Assembly (NCBI RefSeq): GCF_014201875.1
Contig: NZ_JACHFL010000001.1
Location: 496,001 to 560,000 of the forward strand
From: Deinococcus humi
Lineage (GTDB): Bacteria; Deinococcota; Deinococci; Deinococcales; Deinococcaceae
Length of the DNA: 64,000 nt
Reading direction: 5' to 3'
The notes below the pieces were generated by a model. That model was given only the letters and a program-made list of their open reading frames with translations. It was not told the origin of the DNA and did not search any database. This document shows positions 22,529-32,045 of the stretch, piece by piece. Position 1 is the first letter of the stretch. Each line of letters begins with the position of its first letter. Position numbers and translations under genes: made by a program.

Positions 22529-22552
22529 AAAACCCGCCCTTAAAGGGCGGGC
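22525..22552 (-). terminator. Strong intrinsic terminator of the fasciclin gene
   Basis: CCCGCCCTT (22533-22541) and AAGGGCGGG (22543-22551) form a 9-bp stem. On the minus strand it is followed by six T residues. It lies 20 bp past the fasciclin stop codon. The convergent metallophosphoesterase ends inside the U-run side. Confidence 0.88.
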
Positions 22553-22570
22553 AGGTCAGAGAAGAACGCC

Positions 22571-25189
22571 TTACTTGAAGGTGGGGGGAATCAGCACCGA
22601 GTCAATGGGATAGATGGCGCTGTTGCCCACCATGATCGGGGTAATGTTCACGGTTGCCCCGGTGATGTCGCTGCCTTGCAGCACGCCGATCATCAGCACA
22701 CCAGCCTTGTCCTGCAAGTCCAGGCTGCTGCCTTCCAGGCTGCGGAGCTGCGTGGCTTTCAGGTCAACGTCAGTCACGTTACCGGAGACGACGTGGAAGC
22801 TCAGCACCTGCTTGAGCAGCGCCTTGTCGGCCATCAGACGGTCTAGCGTTTCTTTGGGCACCTTGGCGAAGGCATCGTTGGTGGGCGCGAAGATCGTCAC
22901 GTCGGCCGCCATCAGTGGGGTGGTCAGTTCAGCGGTCTGGAGCAGGCTCAGCAGGGTGCTGAACTGCGGCTCGGCGGCCAAACGCTGCTCCAGGGTCATG
23001 GCGCCCGTGACAGCGGCTGGAGTCGGGGAAACGGGGGCGGCAGGCGGCACGGCCACAGGAGCGGTGGCGGCGGGCGCAGCGGGCGTCGTCGCGGCAGGAG
23101 CCGCTGGAGTGGCCTGGCCCAGGGTCAGAGTCGGGGGAATCAGCACCGTATCGATGGGGTAGATGGCGTTGTTGCCCACGACGATTGGGGTGGTGTTCAC
23201 GGTCGCTCCGGTAATGACCCCGTTGGTGGCCACACCGATCTGCAGGACGCCCGCTTCGGTCTTCAGATCCAGGCTGCTGTTTTCCAGGCTCCGCAGCTGG
23301 GTTCCCATCAGCTCGGCATCGGTCACGCGGCCGGAGACAACGTGGAAGGTCAGAACCTGCTTGAGCTTGGCGTCGTCAGCCATCAACGCGTCCAGGGTGG
23401 CCTGGGGCAGTTTGGCGAAGGCGTCGTTGGTAGGGGCGAAGATCGTCACGTCCGCCGCCAGTAGCGCATCGGCCAGGCCGGCCTTCTGAATCAGGCTGAC
23501 CAGCGTGCTGAACTGCGCTTCACCCTGCAGGCGCGAAACCAGCGTTTCGGCACCAGTGGCTGTGGTTGTTGCCGCTGCCGCAGGGGCGGGCGCAGGTGCA
23601 GGGGCTGCAGGAGCCGTTGCCGGCGTAGTCGTAGTCGCCGCCGGAGTAGTTGTGGTGGTCGCCGCTGCTGCGCTGGTGTCGGTCGTCGTCGTCGCTGCAG
23701 GAGTGGTCGTGGTTGTGGTGGTCGCCGCGGCAGTGCTGGTGTCAGTCGTTGTGGTTGCCGCTGGCGCTGTTGCTGCCGGGGCTTCTGCTGGGGTGGGCGG
23801 GGCAGGCAGCTTCAGGGTGGGGGGCAGCAGCACCTTGTCGATCACATAGATGATGCCGTTGTCGGCCGTATCTACGGTGGCACTCACCCTGGCGTCGCCG
23901 ATCATCTGGATGCCTGCCTCGTTCTTGAGGTCCAGACTGCTGCCTTCCAGGCTGCGCAGCTGGGTTTCAGCCGAGACCTGATCCGCGGTCATCTTGCCCG
24001 TAACAACGTGGTACAGCAGCACCTGCTGCAGGGTGTCCGGATCACTGGCAATCAGGGCCAGGGCTTCAGGATCAACGGCCTCGAACGCCTCGTTGGTGGG
24101 CGCGAAGATGGTGTACTCGTTGTCCATCAGGATGTCGGTGAGGCCCGCATCGCTCAGCAGATCGCGCAGGGTGCTGAAGCGGTCATCAGCCACAATAACG
24201 TCGTACAGCGAGTTGGTGCTCACTTCGGCGGTACTGGCGCTGGCGTCGGCAGCTGCTTCAGTGTCGGTGGTGGCCGTATCGGTGGTGGCAGCGTCTGGGG
24301 TCGTATCGGCGGAGGTCGTATCCGTCGTGGCCGCAGTGTCCGTCGTCGTGGTGTCAGTGGTTGTTGTGGTATCCGTGGTCGTCGCCGCGTCGGTAGTAGC
24401 CGCAGTATCGGTGGGCGCGGCGGTGTCTGTCGTCGTCGTGGCTGCCGCGTCGGCGTTCACGGTTGCGCCACTCAGAGGCAGGGCCGGAATGTCGGCAATG
24501 CTCACGGCGGGTGGGGCAGTGGGCGTTGCCGGCGCAGCCTGGGCCACCGGCTGCTCGGCAGCAGGCGCTTCGGTGGTGGCCGGTGCCTCAGTAGTAGCCG
24601 GTGCTTCAGCCGTCGCAGGCGCTTCGGTGGCAGCAGGGGCTTCAGTGGTGGCTGGTGCTTCCGTGGTGGCTGGTGCTTCAGCAACAGCAGGCGCAGGCAT
24701 CAACACGGTGTCGATTACGTGGACGATGCCGTTGCAGGCCACCACATCGGCCTTGGTCACGGTGGCATTGTCGATCATGACCTTGCCGTCCATGATCGTG
24801 ACCAGGAAGCTAGACCCTTCCGCCGTCTTGCCAGAAGTCATGCCCGTAACTTGCTTGGCGGTGACCTTGCCCGGAACGACGTGGTACAGCAGGATGCCCT
24901 TCAGCATATCCTGGTCGTTGAGCACCGCCGCCAGCGTGTCGCTGGGCAGCTTGGCGAAGGCGGCGTTGGTGGGGGCGAAAACCGTGTAGCTGCCGCCCTG
25001 AAGCGTCTCGGTCAGCCCGGCCGCTTCCACCGCCGTGGCCAGCGTGCTGAAATTGGGATCGCTGGCCACGATCTGCGCGATAGACCTACAAGCGGGGGCG
25101 GGCTGGGCCACCGGCGCACCGGCACCGCCAGCCAGGGCGGGGGTTGCCAGGAGTAAGCCAAGCGTAACGAGACTGGTCTGCTTCTTCAT
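22571..25189 (-). CDS. Secreted protein with four fasciclin (FAS1) domains
   Basis: 872 aa from the ATG at 25189, preceded by AGAGGTG; the longer ORF to 25246 lacks a ribosome site. A signal peptide (residues 1-20, MKKQTSLVTLGLLLATPALA) is clear. Four FAS1 domains lie at about 36-165, 325-457, 546-680 and 735-872. Each has the FAPTNxAF motif and ends in a VID/PID-x-VL-xPP strand. The first is the most divergent. Linkers are low-complexity: EAPATT repeats (~170-212), Thr/Asp/Ala repeats (~246-320) and Ala/Thr/Pro (~460-545, 682-733). FAS1 proteins mediate cell adhesion or cell-surface/biofilm interactions. Domains 3 and 4 are nearly identical over long stretches, pointing to recent internal duplication. 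Confidence 0.9.
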   Translation of the reverse strand: MKKQTSLVTLGLLLATPALAGGAGAPVAQPAPACRSIAQIVASDPNFSTLATAVEAAGLTETLQGGSYTVFAPTNAAFAKLPSDTLAAVLNDQDMLKGILLYHVVPGKVTAKQVTGMTSGKTAEGSSFLVTIMDGKVMIDNATVTKADVVACNGIVHVIDTVLMPAPAVAEAPATTEAPATTEAPAATEAPATAEAPATTEAPATTEAPAAEQPVAQAAPATPTAPPAVSIADIPALPLSGATVNADAAATTTTDTAAPTDTAATTDAATTTDTTTTTDTTTTDTAATTDTTSADTTPDAATTDTATTDTEAAADASASTAEVSTNSLYDVIVADDRFSTLRDLLSDAGLTDILMDNEYTIFAPTNEAFEAVDPEALALIASDPDTLQQVLLYHVVTGKMTADQVSAETQLRSLEGSSLDLKNEAGIQMIGDARVSATVDTADNGIIYVIDKVLLPPTLKLPAPPTPAEAPAATAPAATTTTDTSTAAATTTTTTTPAATTTTDTSAAAATTTTTPAATTTTPATAPAAPAPAPAPAAAATTTATGAETLVSRLQGEAQFSTLVSLIQKAGLADALLAADVTIFAPTNDAFAKLPQATLDALMADDAKLKQVLTFHVVSGRVTDAELMGTQLRSLENSSLDLKTEAGVLQIGVATNGVITGATVNTTPIVVGNNAIYPIDTVLIPPTLTLGQATPAAPAATTPAAPAATAPVAVPPAAPVSPTPAAVTGAMTLEQRLAAEPQFSTLLSLLQTAELTTPLMAADVTIFAPTNDAFAKVPKETLDRLMADKALLKQVLSFHVVSGNVTDVDLKATQLRSLEGSSLDLQDKAGVLMIGVLQGSDITGATVNITPIMVGNSAIYPIDSVLIPPTFK

Positions 25190-25298
25190 GAATTCACCTC
25201 TGAACCGAAATGGGTTGTTGATAGTCCGGCACTCAATCTTCACCACGCTAGATGAAAATGCAACCTGCGTAAGGATTGAGACAGGTCATGTAAACGAA

Positions 25299-25324
25299 AG
25301 GGTCAGCCCGTTTGACCTGACCCT
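25299..25324 (-). terminator. Stem-loop downstream of ftsK
   Basis: AGGGTCAG (25299-25306) and CTGACCCT (25317-25324) form an 8-bp stem with a 10-nt loop. On the minus strand TTTCGTTT follows. It is 83 bp after the ftsK stop, in the gap before the fasciclin gene, so it could end ftsK transcription. Confidence 0.5.
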
Positions 25325-25406
25325 CATTTGGCCCTCATTCTCACTCTCTGGGCGGTGAGGTCACACAGCAATTTTTCGTTAGAAAAGACGGTGATGGCTG
25401 GCCGGA

Positions 25407-28400
25407 TTAGCCAAAATATTCGGGCAGATCTGCCTCGGTCACCAGCACATCCCTGGGCTTGCTGCCCTGATGCTTGCTGACAATCCCCATGGCCTCCAGC
25501 AGGTCCATCAGTTTCCCGGCGCGGGCGTGGCCCACGCTCAGGCGGCGCTGCAAGCGCGACACGCTTCCCTGACCCTCCTCAATGCAGATCTGCGCGGCCT
25601 GACGCAGCAGCGGATCGCTGAAATCCATGCCGCTGCGGTCACCTGGGCCGCTGGCCATCACCTCGCCCTCGAAATCCGCGCCGTAAGCTTCCACAAAGTC
25701 GTCCTCGAAGACCATCCGGCGCAGTTCGTCGCTGATACGGGCGGATTCGGCTTCACTGATGTACGGCCCCTGCAGGCGCACAGGCTTGACCTGACCGGGC
25801 TGGTAGAACAGCATGTCGCCCATACCAGTCAGGCGTTCGGCTCCCATGCTGTCAAGGATGGTGCGCGAATCGTGGCTGCTGCTGACCGCAAAGGCGATGC
25901 GGGCCGGGACGTTCACCTTGATCAGGCTGGTGAGGATGTCCACGCTGGGGCGCTGCGTCGCCAGGATCAGGTGCATGCCAGTGGCCCGCGCCATCTGTGC
26001 CAGGCGCATGATTGCGGATTCCACTTCTTTGGGACTGGTGATCATCAGATCCGCCAGCTCGTCGATGATGATGACCAGATGCGGCAGCTCGGTCTCGCCG
26101 GTCTGGCGCATCTTGGCATTGAACTGTTCCAGGTTTTTCGCGCCCACCGCGCTCATCATCTTGTAGCGGCGTTCCATGTGGGCCACCGCGCCCAGCAGCA
26201 CGCCCGCCGCGTCCACCGGATTGGTCACCACGCTGCGGACCAGATGCGGGATGCCGTCGTAGGGGGTGAGTTCCACCATCTTGGGATCGATCATCAGGAA
26301 GCGCAACTCGCTCGGCAGATACTTGAACAGCAGCGAGGTGATCAGGGTGTTGACGCACACCGATTTGCCCGAGCCGGTGCTGCCTGCCACCAGCAGGTGC
26401 GGCATCTTGGCCAGGTCGCCCACCATCAGCTCGCCGTCGATGCTCTTGCCCAGAATGACCGGCAGCTTGGCGCGGGTATTGCGGAAGTTGGGGGCCGAGG
26501 CCGCCTGATGGAAGGTCACGGGTTCGCGTTCGGCGTTGGGCACTTCCAGACCGATCACGCTCTTGCCGGGCACCGGGGCCTCCACGCGCACCCCGCCTAC
26601 CGCCAGGGCGCGGGCCAGATCGTTAGACAGGCTGGCAATCCGGCTGATCTTCTCACCGGGGGCGGGTTCGATCTCGTAGCGCGTGACAGTGGGGCCGCGC
26701 GCGTAGTCCACCACCCTGGCCTGCAGGCCAAAGTGCCGCAGCGTCTCGTCGATCAGCCCGGCCCGCTGCCGCGCCGAGACCTCCAGCGCCGCGGTGTTGT
26801 GTGCCGCCGCCGGGATGGGATCGAGCAATCCGTCGTCAGGCAGGGCCAGCGCGATGGCGCCGATGGGGTTGCTGGGACGCTGCTGCGGCTTGGCCTGACC
26901 TGTGGCCGCGTTCTCCCACGGCAGCGTCTCTGATGTGGCCTCTGGTCTGGGCGCACCTGCACGCACGCCACTGCTGCCCAGCATGGGCTCGGCCTTAGGG
27001 GCTGGCACCGCATTCAGGGCACGCCCGCTCTGGGACGGTGCGGGACCGAACGGCAGATCGTCGTCGTCCCAGTCGGCGAAAGGATCGAGGACACCCGTCT
27101 CCTCACCTTCAGCTCTGGAAGCGGTCTGCAGGGCGGCGGCGGGCGGCGCTCCCCAGATGGCCGGGTCAACTGTGGCGGTGATGGTGGGGCCGCTCAGGGC
27201 AGCGGGGGCAGGCTCAATGAAAGTGTCCTCTTCCAGTGGTCCATCGTTCACAAAGTCGAAGTCGAGGGCGGGCGGCGCGGTGGGGGCAGGTACCTCCGGG
27301 ATCGCGGTGCCGGTGATCGCCTCGGCGCGGCGCAACGCTTCCTCGCGGGCCTGGGCAAGGCGGGTACGCCAGCGGTCCTGGTCACGCAGGGTGCCGTCGG
27401 TGTCCTCAGCCAGCGCCGCAGCCAGCTCGCCAGCCACCTCGGTGGGCGCGCGGTCAAAGGCGGCGGTCAGATCGGGCCAGCCGGGATACACGTCGGCCCG
27501 CGAGCGCCAGGCCGTGAAGTCGCGGCTGATCTCCTGCCATGCTATCTGGCGCTCGCGGTGGGCCGGCCACTCGCGGGCCAGCGTGGCGCTGTCGGCCTTA
27601 ACCAACGCCTTCTCGGCGGCCAGACGTTCGCGCTCCAGCTTGCCCGCCCGCCCGGCCAGACGCTGGATCTCGGACACCATGCTGCGCCGCAGGCGCTCCA
27701 GCGCGTCACTGGCTTGGGTGCTGGGCAGCGCCACGCTCAGCTCGTGGCGGCCCTGACGGATCTCGGTGGCACGGGCCTCGGCGTCAGCCCCGGCGTCGGG
27801 GGCCTCGCGCGCCACCAGCTCGCGCAGGTCGCGGGCAGCGTTGCCGACAAACAGGCGCACGCTTTCCTGCCAGTGCTTCAGGTCCCGCTCCAGCCCCTTG
27901 AGGCCCGCCTCGTCCTGATGGCGCACCTCACGCCCGGCGGCCTTGAGTTCGGCCTGCTGGGTCTTGAGTTCGTTGGAATCGGGGTACAGGCGGCGCAGCG
28001 TCTCCAGTTCACGCCCGTGGGCCATCAGCCCGGCGCGGACCCCGCCGCGGGCGCGCGCCGACTCGATGCCGTCCTGCCGGGCCTCGATGGCCCCCTGCAC
28101 CCCAGCGGACGCGCCGCCCAGCCACACGCTGAGCTGCCGGAAGACCGCCTTGAGCATGCTCAGCGGAGCCAGCCGCAGCATCAGCTCCAGGCCCAGGGTC
28201 AGCATGACCAGGGGCAGCAGCGCCGCGGCGTAGCTCAGCGTGGTGGTCAGCGGCCGCATGACCGTCTCGGCCCCCTGACCCGCTGCCCCCGGCTGAAAGA
28301 CCTCGTGCAGCCCCAGCAGCGAGACCACCACGAGCACCCCGCCCAGGACCCGCCGGGTCAGGTTCCGCAGGTCGCGGCCCAGAAACACCAGCGTGCCATA

Positions 28401-28652
28401 AGCCACGGGAATGATCGGCAGCAGATACGCGCCCCAGCCCAGCCCGTCCAGCAGCAGCGAACGCGCCCCGCCCATGAACCCGGTCGTCCCGCCGCTGCCC
28501 GGCGTGATCGGGACGCCGCTCTCGATGCCCGCCTCGCCCGGCAGGAGCAGGGTCACCGCCAGGAAAATACCCACGGCAAACAGCACCAGGCCCAGCGCCT
28601 CGCCGTCGAAGCGGCTGACCGGAGGGGAACTTTTGGCGCGGGCCTTTGACAT
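25407..28652 (-). CDS. ftsK: DNA translocase FtsK
   Basis: 1081 aa from the ATG at 28652. A TACACT element lies seven bases upstream; the longer ORF to 29099 runs into the divergent JAMM gene and is not used. Residues ~20-175 have four transmembrane helices ([38 protein letters not shown] and two more). A long helical and Ala/Pro-rich linker (~200-610) follows. The motor domain has Walker [15 protein letters not shown], Walker [13 protein letters not shown], and [18 protein letters not shown]. The C-terminal gamma winged helix ([33 protein letters not shown]) should read KOPS. It pumps chromosome ends through the division septum toward dif and activates XerCD. Confidence 0.95.
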   Translation of the reverse strand: MSKARAKSSPPVSRFDGEALGLVLFAVGIFLAVTLLLPGEAGIESGVPITPGSGGTTGFMGGARSLLLDGLGWGAYLLPIIPVAYGTLVFLGRDLRNLTRRVLGGVLVVVSLLGLHEVFQPGAAGQGAETVMRPLTTTLSYAAALLPLVMLTLGLELMLRLAPLSMLKAVFRQLSVWLGGASAGVQGAIEARQDGIESARARGGVRAGLMAHGRELETLRRLYPDSNELKTQQAELKAAGREVRHQDEAGLKGLERDLKHWQESVRLFVGNAARDLRELVAREAPDAGADAEARATEIRQGRHELSVALPSTQASDALERLRRSMVSEIQRLAGRAGKLERERLAAEKALVKADSATLAREWPAHRERQIAWQEISRDFTAWRSRADVYPGWPDLTAAFDRAPTEVAGELAAALAEDTDGTLRDQDRWRTRLAQAREEALRRAEAITGTAIPEVPAPTAPPALDFDFVNDGPLEEDTFIEPAPAALSGPTITATVDPAIWGAPPAAALQTASRAEGEETGVLDPFADWDDDDLPFGPAPSQSGRALNAVPAPKAEPMLGSSGVRAGAPRPEATSETLPWENAATGQAKPQQRPSNPIGAIALALPDDGLLDPIPAAAHNTAALEVSARQRAGLIDETLRHFGLQARVVDYARGPTVTRYEIEPAPGEKISRIASLSNDLARALAVGGVRVEAPVPGKSVIGLEVPNAEREPVTFHQAASAPNFRNTRAKLPVILGKSIDGELMVGDLAKMPHLLVAGSTGSGKSVCVNTLITSLLFKYLPSELRFLMIDPKMVELTPYDGIPHLVRSVVTNPVDAAGVLLGAVAHMERRYKMMSAVGAKNLEQFNAKMRQTGETELPHLVIIIDELADLMITSPKEVESAIMRLAQMARATGMHLILATQRPSVDILTSLIKVNVPARIAFAVSSSHDSRTILDSMGAERLTGMGDMLFYQPGQVKPVRLQGPYISEAESARISDELRRMVFEDDFVEAYGADFEGEVMASGPGDRSGMDFSDPLLRQAAQICIEEGQGSVSRLQRRLSVGHARAGKLMDLLEAMGIVSKHQGSKPRDVLVTEADLPEYFG

Positions 28653-28659
28653 AGGCGGC

Positions 28660-28665
28660 AGTGTA
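28660..28665 (-). promoter_or_regulatory. -10 element of ftsK
   Basis: Minus-strand TACACT, seven bases before the ATG at 28652; there is no ribosome site, so the start is probably leaderless. Confidence 0.55.
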
Positions 28666-28808
28666 ACGCAAAGCGCCCCGGACCAATTGGGAATTGAGTC
28701 GTCCAGTACGCACTTGAGATCGTCACCAGCAAACGCTCCCTCGGTATCAGGCAGCCCTGGCCGCGCGTCACAGCTCCTCGGCCTGCCCCTGGCCCGGCAC
28801 AGACACCA

Positions 28809-28814
28809 CATAAT
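28809..28814 (+). promoter_or_regulatory. -10 element of the JAMM gene
   Basis: CATAAT, six bases, then the GTG at 28821, which fixes the start of the JAMM protein. Confidence 0.5.
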
Positions 28815-28820
28815 GCGGCC

Positions 28821-29240
28821 GTGTCCCTGATCCTCCCTGCCGTCCTGGCCGACGCGCTGTGGGCGCACGCTACCCGCGAAGCCCCTCGCGAGTGCGTGGG
28901 CGCGCTGGGCGGCACAGGGTGGACGGCGGAAGAGACAGGGGGCAAGGGGGTCCGCACGGAGGCGCTGTACCCGCTGCCCAACATCTCCCCCATTCCCGAA
29001 CGCGAATACCTGGCGGACCCGGTGCATCTCCTCAGGGCGCTCAAGGCCATGAGGGAAGGAGGTCTGGCGCTGGTGGCGCTGTATCACAGCCACCCGCACG
29101 GTCCGGCGCGGCCCAGCCTTACCGACCTCCGCCTGGCGGCCTACCCGGTGCCGTATGTCATCGCCGATCTGGAACGCCGCGTCCTGCGCGCCTACCTTCT
29201 GCCGCAGGGCACGGCCGTAGCGGTGCAGTTAGAGGACTGA
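28821..29240 (+). CDS. JAMM/MPN+ domain metalloprotease
   Basis: 139 aa, GTG start, a single-domain protein. The JAMM motif is complete: Glu24 in RECVGALGG, then [14 protein letters not shown] with His89, His91, Ser99 and Asp102 in exact H-x-H-x7-S-x2-D spacing. It therefore should bind zinc and cleave isopeptide or peptide bonds. Bacterial stand-alone JAMM proteins act on ubiquitin-like or sulfur-carrier proteins such as ThiS/MoaD, or in cysteine synthesis, but no such partner gene is adjacent. It is divergent from ftsK with 168 bp between them. Confidence 0.88.
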   Translation: MSLILPAVLADALWAHATREAPRECVGALGGTGWTAEETGGKGVRTEALYPLPNISPIPEREYLADPVHLLRALKAMREGGLALVALYHSHPHGPARPSLTDLRLAAYPVPYVIADLERRVLRAYLLPQGTAVAVQLED

Positions 29241-29281
29241 GCGCCCGACTTCTCTTCCAAAGGGTGGATGCAACACCTCGT

Positions 29282-29343
29282 TTTGAGGCATAGCTCAAAG
29301 GCAGGAAAAATGCATCAGAGGGGGTCAAATTCACCTGCCTTTG
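29282..29343 (+). repeat. Two overlapping inverted repeats downstream of the JAMM gene
   Basis: TTTGAG (29282-29287) pairs with CTCAAA (29294-29299). The overlapping CAAAGGCAGG (29296-29305) pairs with CCTGCCTTTG (29334-29343). The two stems share CAAA, so they exclude each other. They may be part of a terminator or a regulatory leader; there is no gene here between 29241 and 29528. Confidence 0.4.
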
Positions 29344-29516
29344 GTATACGTCAATCTGGGTAGTATGTGAGCTTCGTCGTGTCCAGCACGGCCAGGACCA
29401 CTCGCTTCCAGTCCGGCCGATTCAGGACAGATCGGTCTGCAGAGTGCCCAGTCTGAAGATGGCCATGCCTGGTGCCCGCCGGCGGTCATTTTCCGCCCCG
29501 ATTCATGATTTTCCCC

Positions 29517-29522
29517 TATGTT
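29517..29522 (+). promoter_or_regulatory. -10 element of murD-ftsW
   Basis: TATGTT, six bases, then GTG at 29529. It selects that GTG over the upstream in-frame ATG at 29472 and the later ATG at 29547. Confidence 0.5.
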
Positions 29523-29528
29523 GGGGAC

Positions 29529-30866
29529 GTGACTGGGGAACAGGGGATGGGCAGCGCAACGGCCGGAGGTGGGCACCTGCTCATTTACGGTCTGGGGCGC
29601 AGTGGACGCGGTGTGGCACGGTTTCTGGCTGCAGAGGGCTGGCGAGCGGAGTGGCATGACGCCCGGCCCTCCGCCGAGGACCAGGCGTTGATGGCCGATC
29701 TGCAGTTCAGCCGTGGCGACGTGGGGAGCTCTTACGCGACAGTCGTGGCGGCCCCCGGCGTGCCCATCGATCACCCGGACCTGCAAAGCCTGCGCGGACG
29801 CGGCGCGGAAATCATCGGCGAGGTGGCGCTGGCCGCCCGCCTGCGCCCTGGGTTGCCGATCGTGGGCGTGACTGGCACGGCGGGCAAGGGCGGGACCACG
29901 GTGCTGGTCGCCTCGCTGCTGCGGGCCTGCGGCGTGAACGCGCGCGAGGGTGGCAACATCGATCCCCCGCTGTTGGACGTGGTGGACGCGGCCGAGGTGG
30001 CGGTGGCCGAACTGTCCAGTTTTCAGCTGGAGCGGGTGCCGGGCCTGCGCCTGCCGGTGGCCGTGATCACCAATCTGGGCGTCGATCACCTGGACCGTCA
30101 CGGCACGGTGAACGCCTACCACGCTGCCAAGCTGAACATCACAGCCGGGCAGGAGGACGGGGACGTGCTGATCGTCCCCGAGGGGATGGAGGTTCGCACG
30201 CGAGCCAGGGTCCAGGCTTTCCGCGCGGCGCGACTGGTCCTGAGGGGCGGCGAGGAAGTCCTGCCCACCGCCGAGTTGCCCGGGTCCATTCATCCGGCCA
30301 ATGCCGCCGCCGCGCTGCTGGCTGCCGAGGCCATGCTCGTCCGGCTGGGGCGCCCGGTGCAGCCGGACCTCCTGGCAGCGGCGCTGCGGACCGCGAAGCC
30401 GCAAAGAGGCCGCTTCGAGACGGTGGCGCAGCGGGGCAATGTGCGCTTTATCGACGACAGCATCGCCACCCGCACCATCGCCGTTCAGGCGGCGTTGGAA
30501 CGCGCAGAAGTGCCCATTGCCTGGCTGGTGGGCGGACGCGACAAGGGGGCAGATCTCGCCCCGCTGCGGGAAGCGGCGCAGGGGCGCGTGAAGACGGTGA
30601 TTGCGTTCGGTGAGGACGGTGAGAAGCTGGCCCGCGAACTGGGGCTGCCCTTCGTGACCGCTTCCGGCACGGACGGTGACGAGACCATGCGGGCCGCCGC
30701 GCGCGCCGGGCTGGAGGCCCTGGGAGATCGGGGCACAGTGCTGCTGGCCCCGGTGGGCACCAGTTTCGATCAGTTCCGCGACTACGCCCAGCGCGGCGAC
30801 AGTTTCCGGCGAGCGGCACTGGCATTGACGGACGGCGCGCCCGCAGCCGCGGAGGCCGGGGCATGA
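29529..30866 (+). CDS. murD: UDP-N-acetylmuramoyl-L-alanine--D-glutamate ligase
   Basis: 445 aa from the GTG at 29529. An N-terminal Rossmann domain has LLIYGLGRSGRGVARFLAAEG. The ATP-binding P-loop is GVTGTAGKGGTTVL, close to the usual GTNGKT. The central Mur-ligase region includes LSSFQLE and ITNLGVDHLDRHG, and the C-terminal domain has FIDDSIATRT and WLVGGRDKGADL. It adds D-glutamate to UDP-MurNAc-L-Ala in cytoplasmic peptidoglycan synthesis. Its stop overlaps ftsW (ATGA), and murD-ftsW order is typical of dcw clusters. Other dcw genes (murG, murC, ftsQ, ftsA, ftsZ) are not in this window. Confidence 0.93.
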   Translation: MTGEQGMGSATAGGGHLLIYGLGRSGRGVARFLAAEGWRAEWHDARPSAEDQALMADLQFSRGDVGSSYATVVAAPGVPIDHPDLQSLRGRGAEIIGEVALAARLRPGLPIVGVTGTAGKGGTTVLVASLLRACGVNAREGGNIDPPLLDVVDAAEVAVAELSSFQLERVPGLRLPVAVITNLGVDHLDRHGTVNAYHAAKLNITAGQEDGDVLIVPEGMEVRTRARVQAFRAARLVLRGGEEVLPTAELPGSIHPANAAAALLAAEAMLVRLGRPVQPDLLAAALRTAKPQRGRFETVAQRGNVRFIDDSIATRTIAVQAALERAEVPIAWLVGGRDKGADLAPLREAAQGRVKTVIAFGEDGEKLARELGLPFVTASGTDGDETMRAAARAGLEALGDRGTVLLAPVGTSFDQFRDYAQRGDSFRRAALALTDGAPAAAEAGA

Positions 30867-32002
30867 GCATCCAGCTGATCATCGCGCAGGTACTCCTGAT
30901 GGTGCTGGGGCTGCTGGGTGTGGCCGCCGCGCGCCCGGACCTGATCGTGGAACACGCCTGGAAGACGGTGCTGGCGCTGGGGATCACCTTTCTGGTGGCC
31001 CGGCTGCGCCCGAAGACCTTCCTGAAGCTGGGACCGCCGTTCTGGGCGCTGACCCTGGTCCTGCTCCTGCTAGTTCTCTTCGTCGGGGTGGGCACCGAGG
31101 AAAGTTCGGCGACCAAGCGCTGGCTGGACTTCGGGGGCCCCTTCCGTTTCCAGCCGTCCGAACTGGCGAAACTGGGCCTGGTCATGATGCTGGCCTCGTT
31201 CTTCTCGCGTCGGGGCGTGCAGAACAAGCTGGTCAGCGCCACCGTGATGATCGTGATCACCACCGGGCTGGTCTTCGCCGAGCCGGATCTGGGCAGCAGC
31301 GTCTTGATGTTCGGGCTGGGCATCATCCTCATGTACGCCGCCGGGGTGCGGATCAGCAACATCACCGGCTTCATGCTGGCGCTGGCCTTGATGGCCCTGC
31401 CGCTGTTCTCCAGGTATCTGGAACGACATCCGTACATTCTGGCGCGCTGGCAGGGCCACCAGGCCCGCGACGAGGAACGGGCGGTGGGCCTGGACCAGAT
31501 CGGCTTCGCCCACCGTGACCTGACGTGGGGCGGTTGGTGGGGCCAGGGACCGGACGGACGGCGTTACGAGTACTTCGCCGCCCACACCGACATGGTGGTG
31601 GCCTCGGTGGGCTTCACCACCGGGCTGCTGGGCGTCATCACGCTGCTGTTCTGCTACTGGCTGATCGTGTCGGTGGCGCTGCAGACCTCCCAGCTGGCCG
31701 CGCGCATCCGGCCCATGACGGCGGAAATCCACGGGGCCAGCATCCTGGCGACCGGCACGATGTTCATGATCGTGGGTCAGGCTTTCGTCAATCTGGCGGT
31801 CGCCGCCGGGTTCTTTCCGGTCACGGGCGTGCCGCTGCCGCTGGTCAGTTTCGGCTTTTCCAGCATGCTGACCATGAGCGTGGCCCTGGGCATCATTCAC
31901 TCGGCCCTTCGCGAGGTCAAGCGCAACCTGCCCGAAACCGAACTCCGGCCCGCCGGGGTCAGCGCAGGCGAACGGGAGGAACTGGAACTGAGCGCCGATT
32001 AG
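30863..32002 (+). CDS. ftsW: Lipid II polymerase/division protein FtsW
   Basis: 379 aa with about ten transmembrane helices, a SEDS-family protein. Diagnostic motifs: FRFQPSELAKLGLVMMLASFF, EPDLGSSVLMFGLGIILMYAAG, and PLPLVSFGFSSMLTMSVALGII near the C-terminus. SEDS proteins polymerise glycan strands with a partner class B PBP at the septum. It overlaps murD by four bases. FtsW and RodA are hard to tell apart by sequence alone; the murD coupling supports FtsW. Confidence 0.92.
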   Translation: MSIQLIIAQVLLMVLGLLGVAAARPDLIVEHAWKTVLALGITFLVARLRPKTFLKLGPPFWALTLVLLLLVLFVGVGTEESSATKRWLDFGGPFRFQPSELAKLGLVMMLASFFSRRGVQNKLVSATVMIVITTGLVFAEPDLGSSVLMFGLGIILMYAAGVRISNITGFMLALALMALPLFSRYLERHPYILARWQGHQARDEERAVGLDQIGFAHRDLTWGGWWGQGPDGRRYEYFAAHTDMVVASVGFTTGLLGVITLLFCYWLIVSVALQTSQLAARIRPMTAEIHGASILATGTMFMIVGQAFVNLAVAAGFFPVTGVPLPLVSFGFSSMLTMSVALGIIHSALREVKRNLPETELRPAGVSAGEREELELSAD

Positions 32003-32019
32003 TCCCTGCAAGACACGGA

Positions 32020-32045
32020 GGCGTCAGCAAGAAACGGCTGACGCC
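32020..32045. terminator. Bidirectional terminator between ftsW and the GH114 gene
   Basis: GGCGTCAGC (32020-32028) and GCTGACGCC (32037-32045) form a perfect 9-bp stem between convergent genes. It overlaps the last codons of the GH114 gene. Confidence 0.65.

Noticed and set aside
23560..24700. Repetitive DNA that might look like a CRISPR array or tandem-repeat locus
   Set aside because: The repeats are imperfect, in frame and encode EAPATT and TTTDT linkers between FAS1 domains; there are no equal-length repeats separated by unique spacers.
24008..25156. Gly/Arg-rich 382-codon frame antisense to the fasciclin gene
   Set aside because: Arises from the low-complexity linkers read backwards; not credible as a protein.
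25190..29099. Long ORF extension of ftsK to 29099
   Set aside because: It would cross the divergent JAMM gene; the ATG at 28652 has a -10 element and begins the normal FtsK N-terminus.
29331..30404. 357-codon open frame antisense to murD
   Set aside because: Shadow of murD; composition is His/Gln/Arg rich and no family motif is visible.
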